Notes: generated by a model from the sequence alone, not told the origin. A DNA stretch of 64,000 nt from Elmis aenea (GCA_947652605.1 OX393581.1:32358788-32422787); one strand, 5' to 3'; numbered from the stretch's first letter, positions 21,975 through 35,479 are shown. Program-made: numbers and translations.

Positions 21975-22683
21975 CCGGGTGTAAATGAAGTGTGGTATAC
22001 CCCCTTTTTTTTCGTTAGTTTTAATTTTAAATAAATGAAATTTTAAACATATGATATGTGCAAAAAACCGGGCTTTTTGAGCCGCTGCACACATTTGTTT
22101 CACTTCCGGTTTCGCCGGAAATGACCCCAACTTTGTTATTTTAAATAGAACACCCTGTATATTTTTACATTTTTGGAAAGAGGAAGCGATTTTGGATACA
22201 AATGCACTATTTTGGTTAATTTTTATAACGTCAAAATTTTTTTTAAACAAAATTTAGTTTTTTATTAAGGGTGCCGTGACCTGCACAAATTGATTTTTAT
22301 TATGTCAACAATTGTCCAAAAAACGTTTTTATAAATTTTAAATGACATTTAGGTTACTTTAATCGGCTTTGAAGGTTGCGGAATCGGTTTTTTGACAAAA
22401 AGTCAATTTTTTTAAATGGAACCATGCTGGTACTGGCGGTTATTTAAATCAAGCATCTTCTAACAAATCCATCAATACCAATAACTTGTATTTTTATTAA
22501 GAGTCTGCTTCAAAAATTTCAAATTATTGTGAAAATTTATTAAGAGATCCTCTAAATCGCAGTAATCTAATTATGTAAAGATGATTACCAAAATTTTTAG
22601 ACTTTTTAATTAAATGACTATAGTAGTTAAACATAAAACAACGATCATTTGTTTTGTTGTAGTTATGCACAGTGTACTGTATA
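21975..22683. mobile_element. Left half of a fold-back element (family F)
   Basis: TA then CCGGGTGTAAATGAAGTGTG begins a 700-base stretch closely matching the left arm and part of the centre of the complete element at 28384-29676. It stops near 'cacagtgtactg', where the complete copy turns back on itself. It therefore represents one arm alone. Confidence 0.8.
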
Positions 22684-22689
22684 CTGTTT

Positions 22690-23860
22690 CCTATTAACCA
22701 TGACACAGTTTTATCAAAGTAACGTTTGATTACTTTGTAATGAGGATAACAAACTGCAGACTGATATAATCATTCTATGATTGACGTCGATTATTGTTGC
22801 AAAAAATATTTTAGCATATGCTATATAAAATTTACCACGATTTGTTTATCAAAATATCATAATAAAATACTTGGCTTAAAAGTGTTTCGTATTAAAATTC
22901 ATCCTTGTCGACATTGATGTAGTGCTTGTCCTATATTGATTTTTGTTTTTCCATAACCGGAAAGATGATTATTTTAATACTGCTTATGCAAAACAATTTA
23001 TTACAGCAGAAGTGAAGTCATTTCTTCATGCAGTTATTAATTGAAATTAATCTGACGTACGCCCACTTGATATGTGCTAAATCGATCACACGTTTTTAAC
23101 AGAATAATAACACTGTTAAAAAACTAGCTCTTTGTTAAACGTTGGGTAATCTTTTAGGTATTATACTATTATCATTATAATAAGTAATGTTAATTTTTCC
23201 ATGACAATTAATGCCTTTAATGAAATTCAATAGACTTTTTTTCTAAATAAATTCTTGATTTAATAATACGCCAGAAATTTATAGTGGCAGGTATTGTTGA
23301 GTATGTTAATAATAATTGAAAATGTCCGTAAATTTGCTGTTAAATTGAAATTCTTTTTAATTGTTTTACAATACATTGAAATAAAACTATTAAAATTACT
23401 ATTTCGGTATGAGATAACATTCCATAATTTGTTTTTTTTGTAACAACGATTCATAAAACTCATAAATATTTCTGATACTGTCGTAGATAGTGTTTATGTG
23501 CAAAATTGTCCAATAAAAAGAAGCTAGCTTTTAAACTTAGATAAATTTGATACCGCAAAATGACATAGTGCATTACCTGGACTCCATTTTTACTGTCCTC
23601 TTAAAAAATGCGGTGAGTACAATTTAATCCTTTTTTAAGTGAAAATTGTTTCTAAAATGTTAAGGTGACGTTTGAATCGAAACGTTTTAAACGCTAGTTA
23701 TATGGTCTTAAAAAAATCGATGTATTTAATTAGCAGCATAGTAACTTTATTTTGTTTTTGTGAACAACAATTTGATCACAAGATTGTAGTTTGTTGTTTG
23801 ATACATTTGGGATCATTTGAAGTTTGCAGAGCTATCAGGTATGATTTGCCAAAAGCGTAC
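22690..23860. other. AT-rich intergenic DNA
   Basis: Nothing supportable was seen apart from chance frames. Confidence 0.5.
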
Positions 23861-23869
23861 AGAGATTGA

Positions 23870-24050
23870 CACAAAAAAATGGGAGAGGGTTAAAAAAATG
23901 CGCTGCGGCAATTTTTTGAATGTTATAAGTTCAGACGTGTTTCAACGCAAAGTTAGATAATGTAGAGTACTTTACCATCATTCAAATTACAGTTTTATGG
24001 CAGAAAATAAATAAAATCTCTCAAAAAAAACCATGACATTAATTTTAATA
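23870..24050. mobile_element. Fragment related to the MITE at 19266-19844
   Basis: The stretch around 'gcgctgcggcaatttttt', 'aacgcaaagttagataatg' and 'actttaccatc' matches the reverse complement of the interior of 19266-19844. Ends are not recognisable. Confidence 0.55.
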
Positions 24051-24419
24051 AGAGTAAAAGCTTCCAGAAATAATTTTCATTTAGGTAAAGGAACACATGC
24101 ATAATATGTTTAGCAAAATACAAAAAAGTAAAAACATAAATATAAACATAAAATTAACATAAACCTTAATAGAGTAAATCAAAAATTTGAGCATGAAATT
24201 TAAAAAAATCAATTTATGTTATTTTATTAGTACTACAGTTGTAATCGTGATGCAAACGCAGCATGGGAATTATATCTCTTAACATACATGGAAAGAAGGC
24301 ACCCTTATTCTGTTTAGTAATAATTTTGGTTTTTTGCAAATTTTAAGGAAAGTAATAAAAATAGATATGACAACCCATACATTTTTGAAATCAGAAAAAA
24401 ATAAGCTCTTTAATGAACT

Positions 24420-24772
24420 CATAGCCAACTATGGTTACCATTAAAAAAAAAAAGCAATTTTGGCTTTTATCTGAAAAACCGAGTGTGCCATGACTTTTTA
24501 GATATTTTTTTCTAATTCTATGTACAATTATCTACAGGAATCATTTTACAGTTTGGTTTTACCATAGGTGGCTATGGAATTATTTAACATTGAAAAAATC
24601 ACCTGTTTTTAGTTTTTTCAAAATATTTAAAAAAGTTGGAGGTGTAGGTCAAATGTCAAAATGGCATTAAATTTGTCTTGAAATTCTGCTCAACTTTGCT
24701 AATTTAACCGACTATGTAACTCTTATAATAAAAAAGTTACCCAAACAACACATATAGTTTATGGCCACCCTG
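24420..24772. mobile_element. Right end of a mariner-type element
   Basis: The segment ends in 'ggccaccctg' followed by TA, the standard right end of the CAGGGTG families here. The left boundary is not found; the start given is approximate. Confidence 0.4.
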
Positions 24773-24866
24773 TATATGCCCGTGTTTGGCACGGGCTGGC
24801 TTGTAATGTGAGGGATAAAAATATCCTCGCGCTTACCGTAAGTATGCCTTATATTATAAACTTCAT

Positions 24867-25263
24867 AATAGTTATTTATGTATCAAGGCCAAAAAGTGTA
24901 ACTTTTTCGGCCGCGTAGTCGAGGCCAGCAAACAGGCAAGGCCGAAAAAGTACGTTTTGGCCGAGGTGCATATTACATTTTTTGTGCGATCGAATTAAAA
25001 ACAATTTAAATTTTTAGTAATTTTTAAAATTATAGGTTAGAAACTACGTGACATTCCGTCACTGAAAGATGACGGCGTATGTACTGCATTACCGGCTCTC
25101 TCCTTAGCAACGGCCGTAAAAGTTACTTTTTCGCCCGTTGCTAAGGGTAACGGACTGAAAAGTAACTTTTACGGCCGTTGCTAAGGATAGGGCCGGTAAT
25201 GTAGTACTTTATGGTTGCTAACGCGTCCGTCAAACAGCTGTTTCTAGTACGATCGCACAAAAA
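24867..25263. repeat. GC-rich interspersed repeat (family J, copy 1)
   Basis: About 400 bases nearly identical to 55373-55790, starting 'gttatttatgtatcaaggcc' and ending 'ctagtacgatcgcacaaaaa'. It holds a near-palindrome (about 25089-25200) in which 'ccttagcaacggccgt' and 'acggccgttgctaagg' repeat, with 'aagttactttt' and 'aaaagtaactttt' between them. It lacks about 28 bases present in copy 2 beside 'ggccagcaaac'. CpG-rich in an AT-rich setting; no coding frame and no terminal inverted repeat that I could define. Confidence 0.8.
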
Positions 25264-25269
25264 CATATA

Positions 25270-25894
25270 CAGGGTGTGTAAAAATTGGCGGAAGGGCTAC
25301 ACAGGGCGATGTTCTTCGTAAAATTCTAAGTCGAAAATCTTAATACAAAAATGTTGTACCACGCTTGCTGTGTCTGCAAGAGGTCCTCAAAGCTTTGACA
25401 TTTAGTACTTTAATAGGCGTTATTATTTAATACTTGCAAATGAAAAAGCTGCAATTTGGAATAAAAATAGATTTCGAATAGTATTTTTTCCTAGATATTG
25501 TGTTCTTCCTTTCAAAAATTGGTGTTGAAAATATGTAAATCACTGATTTTAATGACAGTAATACATATGGCAACATTGTCCTTAGCTGTCATCTCTGTTT
25601 TTCTCGTAATTATTTCTTGTTTGTGTTTTACGATACCCAAACGTTTGCAGCTATGTTTACGAACTGAAGGCTTTCAGTTCGAACAAAAAATGTAAAAACC
25701 TAAGTAAAAATTGCTTATAAAAAAATGTCCAAACGCAAATCAATGTATGCAATGTTGCCAATTTTTTTTTTCTTTAAATGGTTCCTGAGGCCATAGGAAG
25801 CATGGTACAACATTTTCGTATTAAGATTTTCGACTTAGAATTTTACGAAGAACATCGCTCCGTGTAGCCCTTCCGCCAATTTTTACACACCCTG
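25270..25894. mobile_element. Fold-back element (family K)
   Basis: TA-CAGGGTGTGTAAAAATTGGC and its reverse complement, with arms of about 130 bases around a 360-base unpaired centre. The open frame 25498-25695 in the centre has no recognisable relatives and is hydrophobic by composition only. It abuts the family J repeat directly. Confidence 0.85.
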
Positions 25895-26559
25895 TATATA
25901 AATATGTATATAAATGTGTACATAAATATGTATGTACCTATATGAATATGTATGCCACACTTTAGTCTAATTAACATTGAAAATCACCAATTTTAGTTTT
26001 TTTTGTGCATCTCCCCCCAACTCCCCACGTCACTGAAAATTTAAAAAATATAATGCACTATGCCTAACTATTACTTTTCTGTCACTTTTAACCCACAAAT
26101 TGTAAAAAAAAGTCGTGCATTATGGGGTTAACGTATATTACATCAATAAGTTTCATTAAGAAAAATGGGACGCAGATAGTTTTGCTTAATCTTGTGTGCT
26201 CGTTATTAAACAACGACGATAAAAAATGCGATATTATAGCTAGCCATTCTTTGCTGTAATACACAAGTTGTTGTTTGGGTTAAGATACTTCAACAACGAA
26301 ATGGGGACATAAACAAACTGGCACATCTATGAAACATAACTTAAAATCAGCGCCAGCACTAAACCGAAAGCCAAAAATAACAACAAACATATCTATACTT
26401 AAGTGAAGCGATCTAATTCAGCTAATATTAGTAAGTGTTGTAATCGAAGTAAAACTAATCTAGTACCTAATACGATATTAAAATGTATCAGAGCATTTTT
26501 ACAAATTGGCATGAATCTGTTTGAGCCATTCAAGCGCAACAATCACAACAATGCTCCAT

Positions 26560-26842
26560 TGTATACGTCACGTTACTACGAAGACCACGAGTTCTGTCAG
26601 TCAGTACACCGCACGATCCCGCGTTGTAAGCCTCGTGGCCTTCACAGGAGCGCCTTACCTGCCCATACATACGTCGCGTTATTGTCGTCGTAATAGAGCG
26701 TTTATTACTGACTGGCATTATTTCAGGATTTTGTTGGTTTTATTCCCATTGTTCTATTTTTAATATGTTCCTACGCGGACTGATAACGTGAGTGTTGTTA
26801 GATAAATCGGTGCAAGGTCGTTCTATATTTAATAACTTTCTG
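26560..26842 (+). promoter_or_regulatory. CpG-richer block with possible promoter and first exon
   Basis: Sequence from about 26560 to 26710 is unusually rich in CG for this window, contains a CRE-like TACGTCA and arthropod initiator-like TCAGT copies (tctgtcagtcagtac), and is followed at 26842 by a full-consensus donor (TCTG|gtaagt). This could be a non-coding first exon of a gene whose coding part is not recognised. Alternatively it is part of an old transposon. Confidence 0.22.
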
Positions 26843-26849
26843 GTAAGTC

Positions 26850-28380
26850 CTTATTGTTTATTTACAATTGGAACGTGGTAATTTTCATTTATTGTAGACG
26901 TTCCCCGTTCTGATATTTTGAGTATTGTTATGTATTTACATTGTAAATTCAAATAATCTAATGGTAATAAATGCAGTTTTATAATCAAGGTCGGTGTTTG
27001 TGTAATTTATCGATAATAGATGAATGATTTAGATTTGAAATTACAGTGGGTGGGCGGGAAATAATTTGGAAGCGTTTGTTGGAGGTAATGAAAATATTAC
27101 GGTTCAACAATGAGAGAGTGTTGCGCTTCTGTCGGTCTTAGGACGTCAGGTAGATACCACTTTCAAAATTTGTACCCCCTGTGAGGTTTTTTAACCTCTT
27201 ACTTAAGTATAAACACGTCCGCGATTATTGACTTTAATTTACGACAAATCGTAAATGATTTGAAAAAGTCCACTTTTAAAATCGTAAAACTTATGCATAC
27301 TGAGTTGTAAAACATAAATTATCAAGTCGGTATTTTTTAATTAATAAAAGCTTTCAGATTTGTTTATTTAGCCTCACTTAAATTAATTCTGCTGTGCTGA
27401 CAGTCGTTATCGTTACATCTTGCACTCATTAGAGTAACATTATTATTTTTGACAAAATTTGAAAAAGCTGTAGAGCGTATTGGGAAGTTTACTTAGTTCA
27501 ATTTATCACATCCATAATATTGCGTCTTACTGATTTATAAAACAATGATGTTAAAATAAATATAACAAGTGCAAGTTTGTTGATGGTTGTTTTTTGCATC
27601 TATTTATGTTTAAACGTATTTAACCCTAAATGCATGAATTTTTAAAAATTAGATTTATATAATATTTTAGGTATACCTATTTTATTGTAAGGAATGTGAG
27701 AAAAATAATTTAAAAAAGAATTCAAAATGTTTGAACAGTTTTTATCGAAAAAAAAAAGTTGTTGCTGAAGAACAGTATTTGTTCACAACAGTAAATAATA
27801 TGTGTTGTTGAAGGGCTACTTTGTACAAAACAATAAATAAAATAGGTTGCCGAAGTAACATTTATGAAAAACGATAAATAAAATATGTTGCCAAAGAGCC
27901 TGCACAACGAAAACATTTATTTTAGGTGCAAATTGTATTATTATAACAGCTACACCACATTTTTTACAGTTTGTATTTAATTCCACTTTATTTTGTAAGT
28001 ACATGTCACTACGTTTTTACATGTAAATAACAATAAAATTATGCAACGCCAAATTTGTAATAAATGCAAAATGTTGCTAATTTGGCAATAACATTTTTAT
28101 ACCAATGTTATGTACAGAGGTAAAATATTCCATGAACTCGATAAATTTAAGTTTGATCGGTTAGAAACTTTTTTCTACGTTAAAATATTCTTTAATTTGA
28201 ATACAAAAGTTCTAAATCTTTAAAGCTATAATAAAACAAAAAAATAGGTTATGTTTTAATGATCAATTTTTAAAAACTACCGACCTTAATAAAATTGTTC
28301 AACATATGCATTACCAGAAGTGTTATGAACAATCAACTAGAAGAATTGTGCCAAAATAATTTTTATGGTTTTAACATAAT
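26850..28380. other. AT-rich intergenic DNA
   Basis: Short imperfect direct repeats around 'aacaataaataaaatatgttg' are present at 27770-27910 (units near 27785, 27830 and 27870). Nothing else was found. Confidence 0.45.
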
Positions 28381-28383
28381 ATA

Positions 28384-29676
28384 CCGGGTGTAAATGAAGT
28401 GTGGCACACCCCTTTTTTTTCTATAGTTTTGATTTTAAATAAATGAAATTTTAGACATATGATATGTGCAAAAAAACGGGATTTTTGAGCCGTTGCACAC
28501 ATTTGTTTCACTTCCGGTCTCGCCGGAAATGACCCCAATTTTGTTATTTTAAATGGAACACCCTGTATATTTTTACATTTTTGGAAAGAGGAAGCGATTT
28601 TGGATACAACTGCACTATTTTGGTTAATTTTTATAACCTCAAATTTTTTTTAAAACAAAATTTAGTTTTTTATTAAGGGTGCCGTGACCTGCATAAATTG
28701 ATTTTTATTATGTCAACAATTGTCCAAAAAACGTTTTTGTAAATTTTAAATGACATTTAGGTTACTTTAATCGACTTCGAAGGTTGCGGAATCGGTTTTT
28801 TGATAAAAACTATAAAAAGTCAAGTTTTTTAAATTGAACCATGCTGGTACTAGCGGTTATTTAAATGGAGCATCTTCTAACGAATCTATCGATAACAATT
28901 ACTTGTATTTTTATTAAGAGTCTGCTTTAAAAACTTCAAATGATTGTGAAGATTTATTAAGAGATCCTTTTGATCGCAGTAATCTAATGATTACAAAAAT
29001 TTTTAGACTTTTAAATTAAATGACTATAGTAGTTAAACATAAAACAACGATCATTTGTTTTGTTTTAGTTATGCACAGTGTACTGCGATTAACAGAATCT
29101 CTTAATAAATCGTCACAATAATTTGAAATTTTTGAAGCAGACTCTTAATTAAAATACAAGTTATTGGTATCGATGGATTCGTTAGAAGATGCTTGATTTA
29201 AATAACCGCTAGTACCAGTATAGCGCCATTTTAAAAAAATGACTTTTTGTCAAAAAACCGATTTCGCAACCTGAAAGCCGATTAAAGTAACCTAAATGTC
29301 ATTTAAAATTGACAAAAACGTTTTTTGGGCAATTGTTGACATAATAAAAATCAATTTGTGCATGTCACGGCACCCTTAATAAAAACCTAAATTTTGTTTT
29401 AAAAAAAATTCGAGGTTATAAAAATTAACCAAAATAGTGCAGTTGTATCCAAAATCGCTTCTTCTTTCCAAAAAAGTAAAAATATACAGGGTGTTCCATT
29501 TAAAATAACAAAGTTGGGGTCATTTCCGGCGAAAGCGGAAGTGAAACAAATGTGTGCAACGGTTCAAAAAGCCTGTTTTTTTTGCACATATCATTTGTCT
29601 AAATTTTCATTTATATAAAATGTAAAATCAAAACTATAGAAAAAAAGGGGGTGTACCACACTTCATTTACACCCGG
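28384..29676. mobile_element. Complete fold-back element (family F)
   Basis: TA-CCGGGTGTAAATGAAGTGTG and the reverse complement, flanked by TA. Arms of about 600 bases mirror each other around a centre near 29080. Mirrored internal modules include 'acttccggt(ct)tcgccgg', 'aacaccctgtat' and 'gggtgccgtgacctgca'. There is no transposase frame. Confidence 0.88.
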
Positions 29677-29679
29677 TAT

Positions 29680-31680
29680 GTTGCAAATCGGCAACGCTAT
29701 GCATTAAGGGGGTTCAATTATTGTCAATAAAAATACAGTGAATTTTCGATTTCATGAGGCTCGGTTCAATTGGTTTACGGACGCCAAAAATTGATATTTT
29801 TTGTTTGTTTTTAAAGGAGCAATTATTAACAACTTATGTGTGTTCTAATAATCAATTGTATTTTAAATTGACTTTGTTTTGTAGTTATTATATTAGCGTG
29901 ACTATTTTTGAAAGTACTTTGTATCTAAAATTGGCTTAATTTAAAAAATATGTTTTTTTAATAAACTCAATTGTAACATATTTTGTTGTCCTGTTGATGA
30001 CTTTTAGAACATGTCAACATTTTTTTGGATAAATTTATAAATTTTTCCTTGACTATAATATTAAGTATCCCTGTTTACAAAAAATAGTACGTGATTTATT
30101 GTTTAATTTATGTTTATTGTATTTTTTGAATTGTTTTTTCATAAGTTAAATACAAATTTCGTTTGACTTGTAAGTCTTATTAATGATACATCATAACTCA
30201 TGAGCACTTGAAACTTGAAGTCAACATGGGTTAAATTAAAATCAAATTTACATGCAAATTTGGCACATAGAGCTTACTAAATCAACCAGTTAAGATGTTA
30301 GTGTCATCGCCACTTATTTCGCCAGTATACTCAAGGTTTATCGGACATTGCCTCAAATAAACTGCAGAATTTATTACAAGTATAGTGTTATTGAATTTGC
30401 ATAACTTTGAGGTTATATTTGCCTCCATAAAATAAAGAGAAATTGTTTTAGCCAAAGAAATAGGTACATGAAATTAACCTCATTACGCAGTAGAATGAAG
30501 CTGCAAACTGTTTAGGTATTACAATATTAAAAGTATGAGAAACACATCTACTGAGTGTGAATTTTTTAAATTAAACTCATAAAAGAATCGCAGTGATAAA
30601 TTAAATACAAATTTGAAATATTTTAGGCAATTAAATCGCCACAGGCAGCTTTTTTAACATAAGCAGTTAAATTTATGCTTCTTACATAACAACAAACAAA
30701 CATTAAGGTACTTAGTCAAACTAAATATTTTTATGTTTAGCAATTCATGTTCATTTTTAATCTTTAAAATCTGAATAATTTTACAATTTAAGGAGTAGCT
30801 AATTGTCAGTAGACCAAAAATTTTAGATCGATATCGCGGTTGTAGTAACACTTAATAACTCTGTGTTTATCGATGACCACCCAGCAATGGGAAAAAAACT
30901 GTCATAGCCCAAAACTAAATATCCCGAACATAAATTAATAAGGATTTGATATCAGTTACACATAAAAAAGCAACTTAAGGCGCAATAATTCTTTTTGAAA
31001 TACATTTTAACGTTATCAGTTTGATTTTGATTATTTATAATATTGACTTTTCTGCTTTTGTGTAACTACAATACAGAAAATATTTATTTTAAGAATTGTT
31101 ATTTTTCTTGTTGTGTGAAGCTGGTTAAATTAAGTAAAATTTAGTTGTTTAAGAGTGCATTATAATCAGACTTTTGTAAGTAGCATAAGTCACTTTTATG
31201 TTATTTTGAGATAGTAAATGATTTGCATTTTAATGAGCATAAAAATATTTATGCTAATTATATTGGGGCTATACACAGGGAAGCAAATCCATCATTATTT
31301 CAAAATAAATGTATTTGCACTTCTGTTTAACAATTAAATTTCTATTGACGAAAATAGTAACGATTCTGAAAAAAATTGCAAGTAAAATGTTTAAAGATAA
31401 AAATACCATAAATTTTTTTGCAATCGCAAACAGCTTTAACTCATTTTTTGCAAAAAGTGCTCATATTGAAAAACTGAAATGGTTCTTATATTTTCAAACA
31501 TTTATTATTAATTAATGCAAGAAAAAACTTTATAAAAAAAATTGTGGATAAGGTTTTATAATCTAACAATGTTCAAGTTTTATTATTTGTATTTTATTAT
31601 TTATTTTTGTTTACAGTTGTAAATCGCGATCATAATAATACTAAGGTATTATTATAAACCTTATTTTTTCCGTCAATATT
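29680..31680. other. AT-rich intergenic DNA
   Basis: No gene, RNA or element ends were recognised. Confidence 0.5.
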
Positions 31681-31690
31681 TTAATATACA

Positions 31691-32710
31691 CAGCGTCATT
31701 CAAAAAATATGCAACAAATGCAAAAGTGTTTTATTGTCGATTTCTCAGAAATTTTATTCCTGTTAAAAGTTGGTGCATAATCTAAAACCAATTTTAAGAT
31801 AAAAAAGTTCAATAAAATTCACAGCACGCTAGATTTTAGCGATTTTGGTAAAATTCGCTAGTGTAAAGTGCCCTTATTTGGTACAAAAAAAGTTCATAAG
31901 AAAAAGTTGTCGGAATTACAAATTAATACTTACCTACCTATTACGAAATATTATAGTAAATATCCAATTTTTATTTTTTTAGAAATTTTAACATTCAAAA
32001 AGTATGCAATAAATAAAATAGTTTTTTATTATCGATTTCTCAAAAAAAAAAATACCTGATAAAAGTTGGTGCATGGCCTTAAACTAATTTTAAGATAAAA
32101 AAGTTCAATAAATTTATTGCACACTATATTTTCGCAATTTTAGTAATATTATAGTATATTATATTAATATATTTAGTAATATTTTAACAGATAAAAAAAG
32201 TTCATCAGAAAAAGTTGTTAGAATTACAAATTAATACTAATTACGAAATGTGGTAAAATTCATATTTTTATTTTTATAGTAATTTTAACATTTAAAAAGT
32301 ATGCAACAAATGGAAACGTTTTTTATTATCGATTTCTCAGAAAATTATACTCTTGTTATAAGTTTGTGCATGAAAAAAGTCAAATGACACTAGAATTTAG
32401 TGACTTTTTAAATGTTAAAGTTACTTAAATATAATTATTGGTAATAAACCGTCAAATATTATATTTTTTAATTCTTAACAACTTTTTTCTATTAATTTTT
32501 TTGTACTTGGTAAAATAAGAGCACTTTACTTCTGCGAATATTTTTAAAATCGCTAGAATCTAGTGTGCTATAAATTTTTAAGAATTTTTTTAAATCTTAA
32601 AATTAGTTTTAGGTTTTAGGCCGTGTACCATTTTTCATCAAAAATAACATTTTCTGAGAATCGACAATAATTTTTTTTTCAATTAGTTGCATACTTTTTG
32701 GATGACACTG
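31691..32710. mobile_element. CAGCGTC fold-back element (family C, copy 3)
   Basis: Left end CAGCGTCATTCAAAAAAT, right end 'ggatgacactg' followed by TA. It contains several direct modules and a final inverted one, as in the copies at 8621 and 16771, but more diverged. Confidence 0.78.
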
Positions 32711-32754
32711 TAGACGTAGAGTAATCGAGTTAAGGATATGATGTACCCAATACA

Positions 32755-32845
32755 GATATAACACCAATTTTCCGGCACTCTTGGTTCCAAAGTCTTACCG
32801 GATTAACCATTTTGCCGGACCAACGGTAATGCCATCGCTGGGGTT
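32755..32845. mobile_element. Possible pogo/Tigger-like end fragment
   Basis: The run 'ttttccggcactc', 'accggattaacc', 'ttttgccggacc' resembles subterminal sequence common in pogo-type elements. There is no partner end, so the call is weak. Confidence 0.25.
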
Positions 32846-33033
32846 ACAGACATCCAGTACATCCATCTAACTAAAGTAATTAATAATATGTACTTTAAAA
32901 ATTCAGTGACAGTAATTTTATGTTAAAGTTAGTGTATATGTACTTAATATTAAAACATAAATTTATGCTAATGATATTAACAGATTAAAGGGGAACATTT
33001 CGATGACTCATTTAAGTGTACTTATTTGGTTAT

Positions 33034-33520
33034 TAGAGATGTACCGGGTACCCGGAAATTACCCGGTACCCGGCATACCCGGCGATATTTTCAGTACCCG
33101 CAAATTACCCGGATCCGGAAAAAACTTTGGGATCCGGTACCGGGTAATGAAGTTTTTGATTCGTAAATATAATAATAAGTTAATGAGATTATAAGTATTT
33201 TACTAGACCCAAAATTTAATTTAGGGTTACATTAAGCAGATATCTTAAAACAGTTCCAAACCGCACCCTTTTTTCCTACACAATTTAACCCGACTTGATA
33301 GTTGTACGTCCGAAAAAAACGGCAACTAGCAGCAAGGACACAAACTCGGAGAATTCTCCGATTGTACTTTCCGATGCTTTCCGTTAACGTATGATGAACA
33401 CCTGCACAAAATCTACCGATTACCCGGTACCCGGTCGGGTACCCGGCCGGGTAAATATTTTTAATTTTCCCGTTACTCGGTACCCGGTACCCGGCAATTT
33501 TTGGACTCGGTACATCACTA
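33034..33520. mobile_element. hAT MITE tiled with TACCCGG motifs
   Basis: Ends 'tagagatgtaccggg' and 'ctcggtacatcacta' are flanked by a perfect 8-bp duplication, ttggttat (33026-33033 and 33521-33528). About 100 bases inside each end consist of repeated ggtacccgg, gggtacccgg and gatccgg words, while the centre is ordinary sequence. No open frame with transposase similarity. Confidence 0.9.
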
Positions 33521-33528
33521 TTGGTTAT

Positions 33529-35440
33529 AAAAAAAAACAAATATTTAAAGTCATGCCATTAATACTGGCAATCACTTCAAGTGTAAATAAATGCAAAGTC
33601 GCGTTTAAGTTATGAATTAAATCACTAGACATCGAGACTTTTAGAGGAAGATTATACATTAGTACAATACAAAGCACCTTTTGAAGAGATTTGTAAAGGT
33701 GTAATAAAATTTAACATTTGTATACTTCGTAGTATTACAAAATTCCTTATAAAGGCAGCATTATATCGATTCGACTTGAGCGTGTGTAGAAGGAAGTATT
33801 TAACATTTAATAAATGCCTCCACTTATAGGTTATCACATTTCTAGAAAATTACCTTGACGTTGGATGTAGATTAGATTTTATAGCACCTTTGGTAGTAAT
33901 TCTGTATTTCTGATACCTTTTTAAGCCAATTTTAAGCGATCCGTTGTGTTTGGCTAATGTTCCATAAAAGCTTATTGAGCAATCTAGTTTTTACATGCTG
34001 TTTTTACATATTTATTACACCGTTATTAAAATTTAATAGTGCGATAGGTGTGACTAAACACGTTCGTTTGAAGCTGTTAAAAGACTTTTTTTAAACTGTA
34101 TTAGTAAAAAAAATGGTGTATAGTTTAGTTTGCGATAATAAAAAGCTGGAGCTAAGAAACTTTACTTTCTATACTGCTTTTTCTGTAATGAATTCAAATA
34201 TACACACTTATGTAACTAATAACCGTTATTTTAAAGTATTTTTAAAGCCTATAACACGATAAACTTTGAAGTAATTATGGAAAAAAGAAACATGTGGGCT
34301 AAACAAATTTTAGAGATTAAAATCTAACTTAATGCTTACACAGTTTAAACTGAAGTGAATAATTAATAAAAATTTTGTGTTTTATTGTAATATACAAGAT
34401 TAATAAAAATATAAATGTTCTGAAAAGACAGTTTTACCTAGTTTAAAAAAGACATTTTTGCATTAAACAAAAAATCAAAAATACCAAAACAATTCATAGT
34501 GACAAAATCTTGTGATTTGTTTAATTTAATAAATACATAATATGCAGGGCATTTTATAGAGACTCCCCTCCCTGTAACTATTTTCTTTTAAGAGATAGAG
34601 CTGTTTATTATGAAATATTCAAAGGATCGCAAGCGCTATTCAAATGTAATTTAATTTTTAATATTATGCACCCTATCTTTATGTACCTACATTATAGATT
34701 ACTTAAAAATCCCCATAACATATCGTATAATTTACCTATCATTTGCCAGAAATATTTCTGCGCAAATTCCAAACTTTACAATATTCAGCGAAGCCTGTGA
34801 ACACAATGTAGTAAAAAGTAATTAGAAGTCTTTAATAACCTTAGAATAATGCAAATAATGTACATGATAATAATCATTAGTTAAACTAAATGAATAGATT
34901 TGTTTCACATGTTTGTGAAAATTGCAAATTTGTACTGTGAAGTTAAGTGAATTATATAATGCAGTTTCTTAGCGTCAAATGCTAAAGCTAATATAAACAG
35001 AATAGATCAAAGTTTTCGAAAACGTTTGAATTTTAATAACAATGTTTAATTTCAAAGAAGTGGCTTATGTGGGACCCATACGAAATAATAAAATTAATTT
35101 TGGTTCAAAACAGATTAAAAGGTTTGATACAATACTTAATAAGATTAGCATGTCGCCAATAATATTCTGGTAATTGTATTTGATGTCTATAAATACTAGA
35201 AATACAGTTTTTCGTGAATAAATTGTGGAATAAACAGGCTATTGGATATATGGATATTTGCTCTATAGTTTATTAAACAAAAAACTGCGTCACTTTTATT
35301 TATTTAACTTACTTAGTGGCTCTTACAGTAATCAAGATACCAACAATAGAACAAGTTGTTTGTAACATCTTATGTAGCAAGATTAACTACAAAAGGAGCA
35401 CATTTTATCCTGTTAATTTTTGCTACTATGCAATTTTTAG
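33529..35440. other. AT-rich intergenic DNA
   Basis: No supportable feature was found. Confidence 0.45.
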
Positions 35441-35479
35441 ATTTTCTTCATAAATTTTCTTTAGAGCTAACGAAAAGTT

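Noticed and set aside
26403..26763. Three overlapping open frames in the CpG-richer block
   Set aside because: Frames on both strands overlap fully, as expected from a local composition shift. None has a recognisable domain.
33003..33615. Open frames rich in Pro/Gly/Tyr
   Set aside because: They are translations of the TACCCGG arrays of a MITE with a perfect target duplication.
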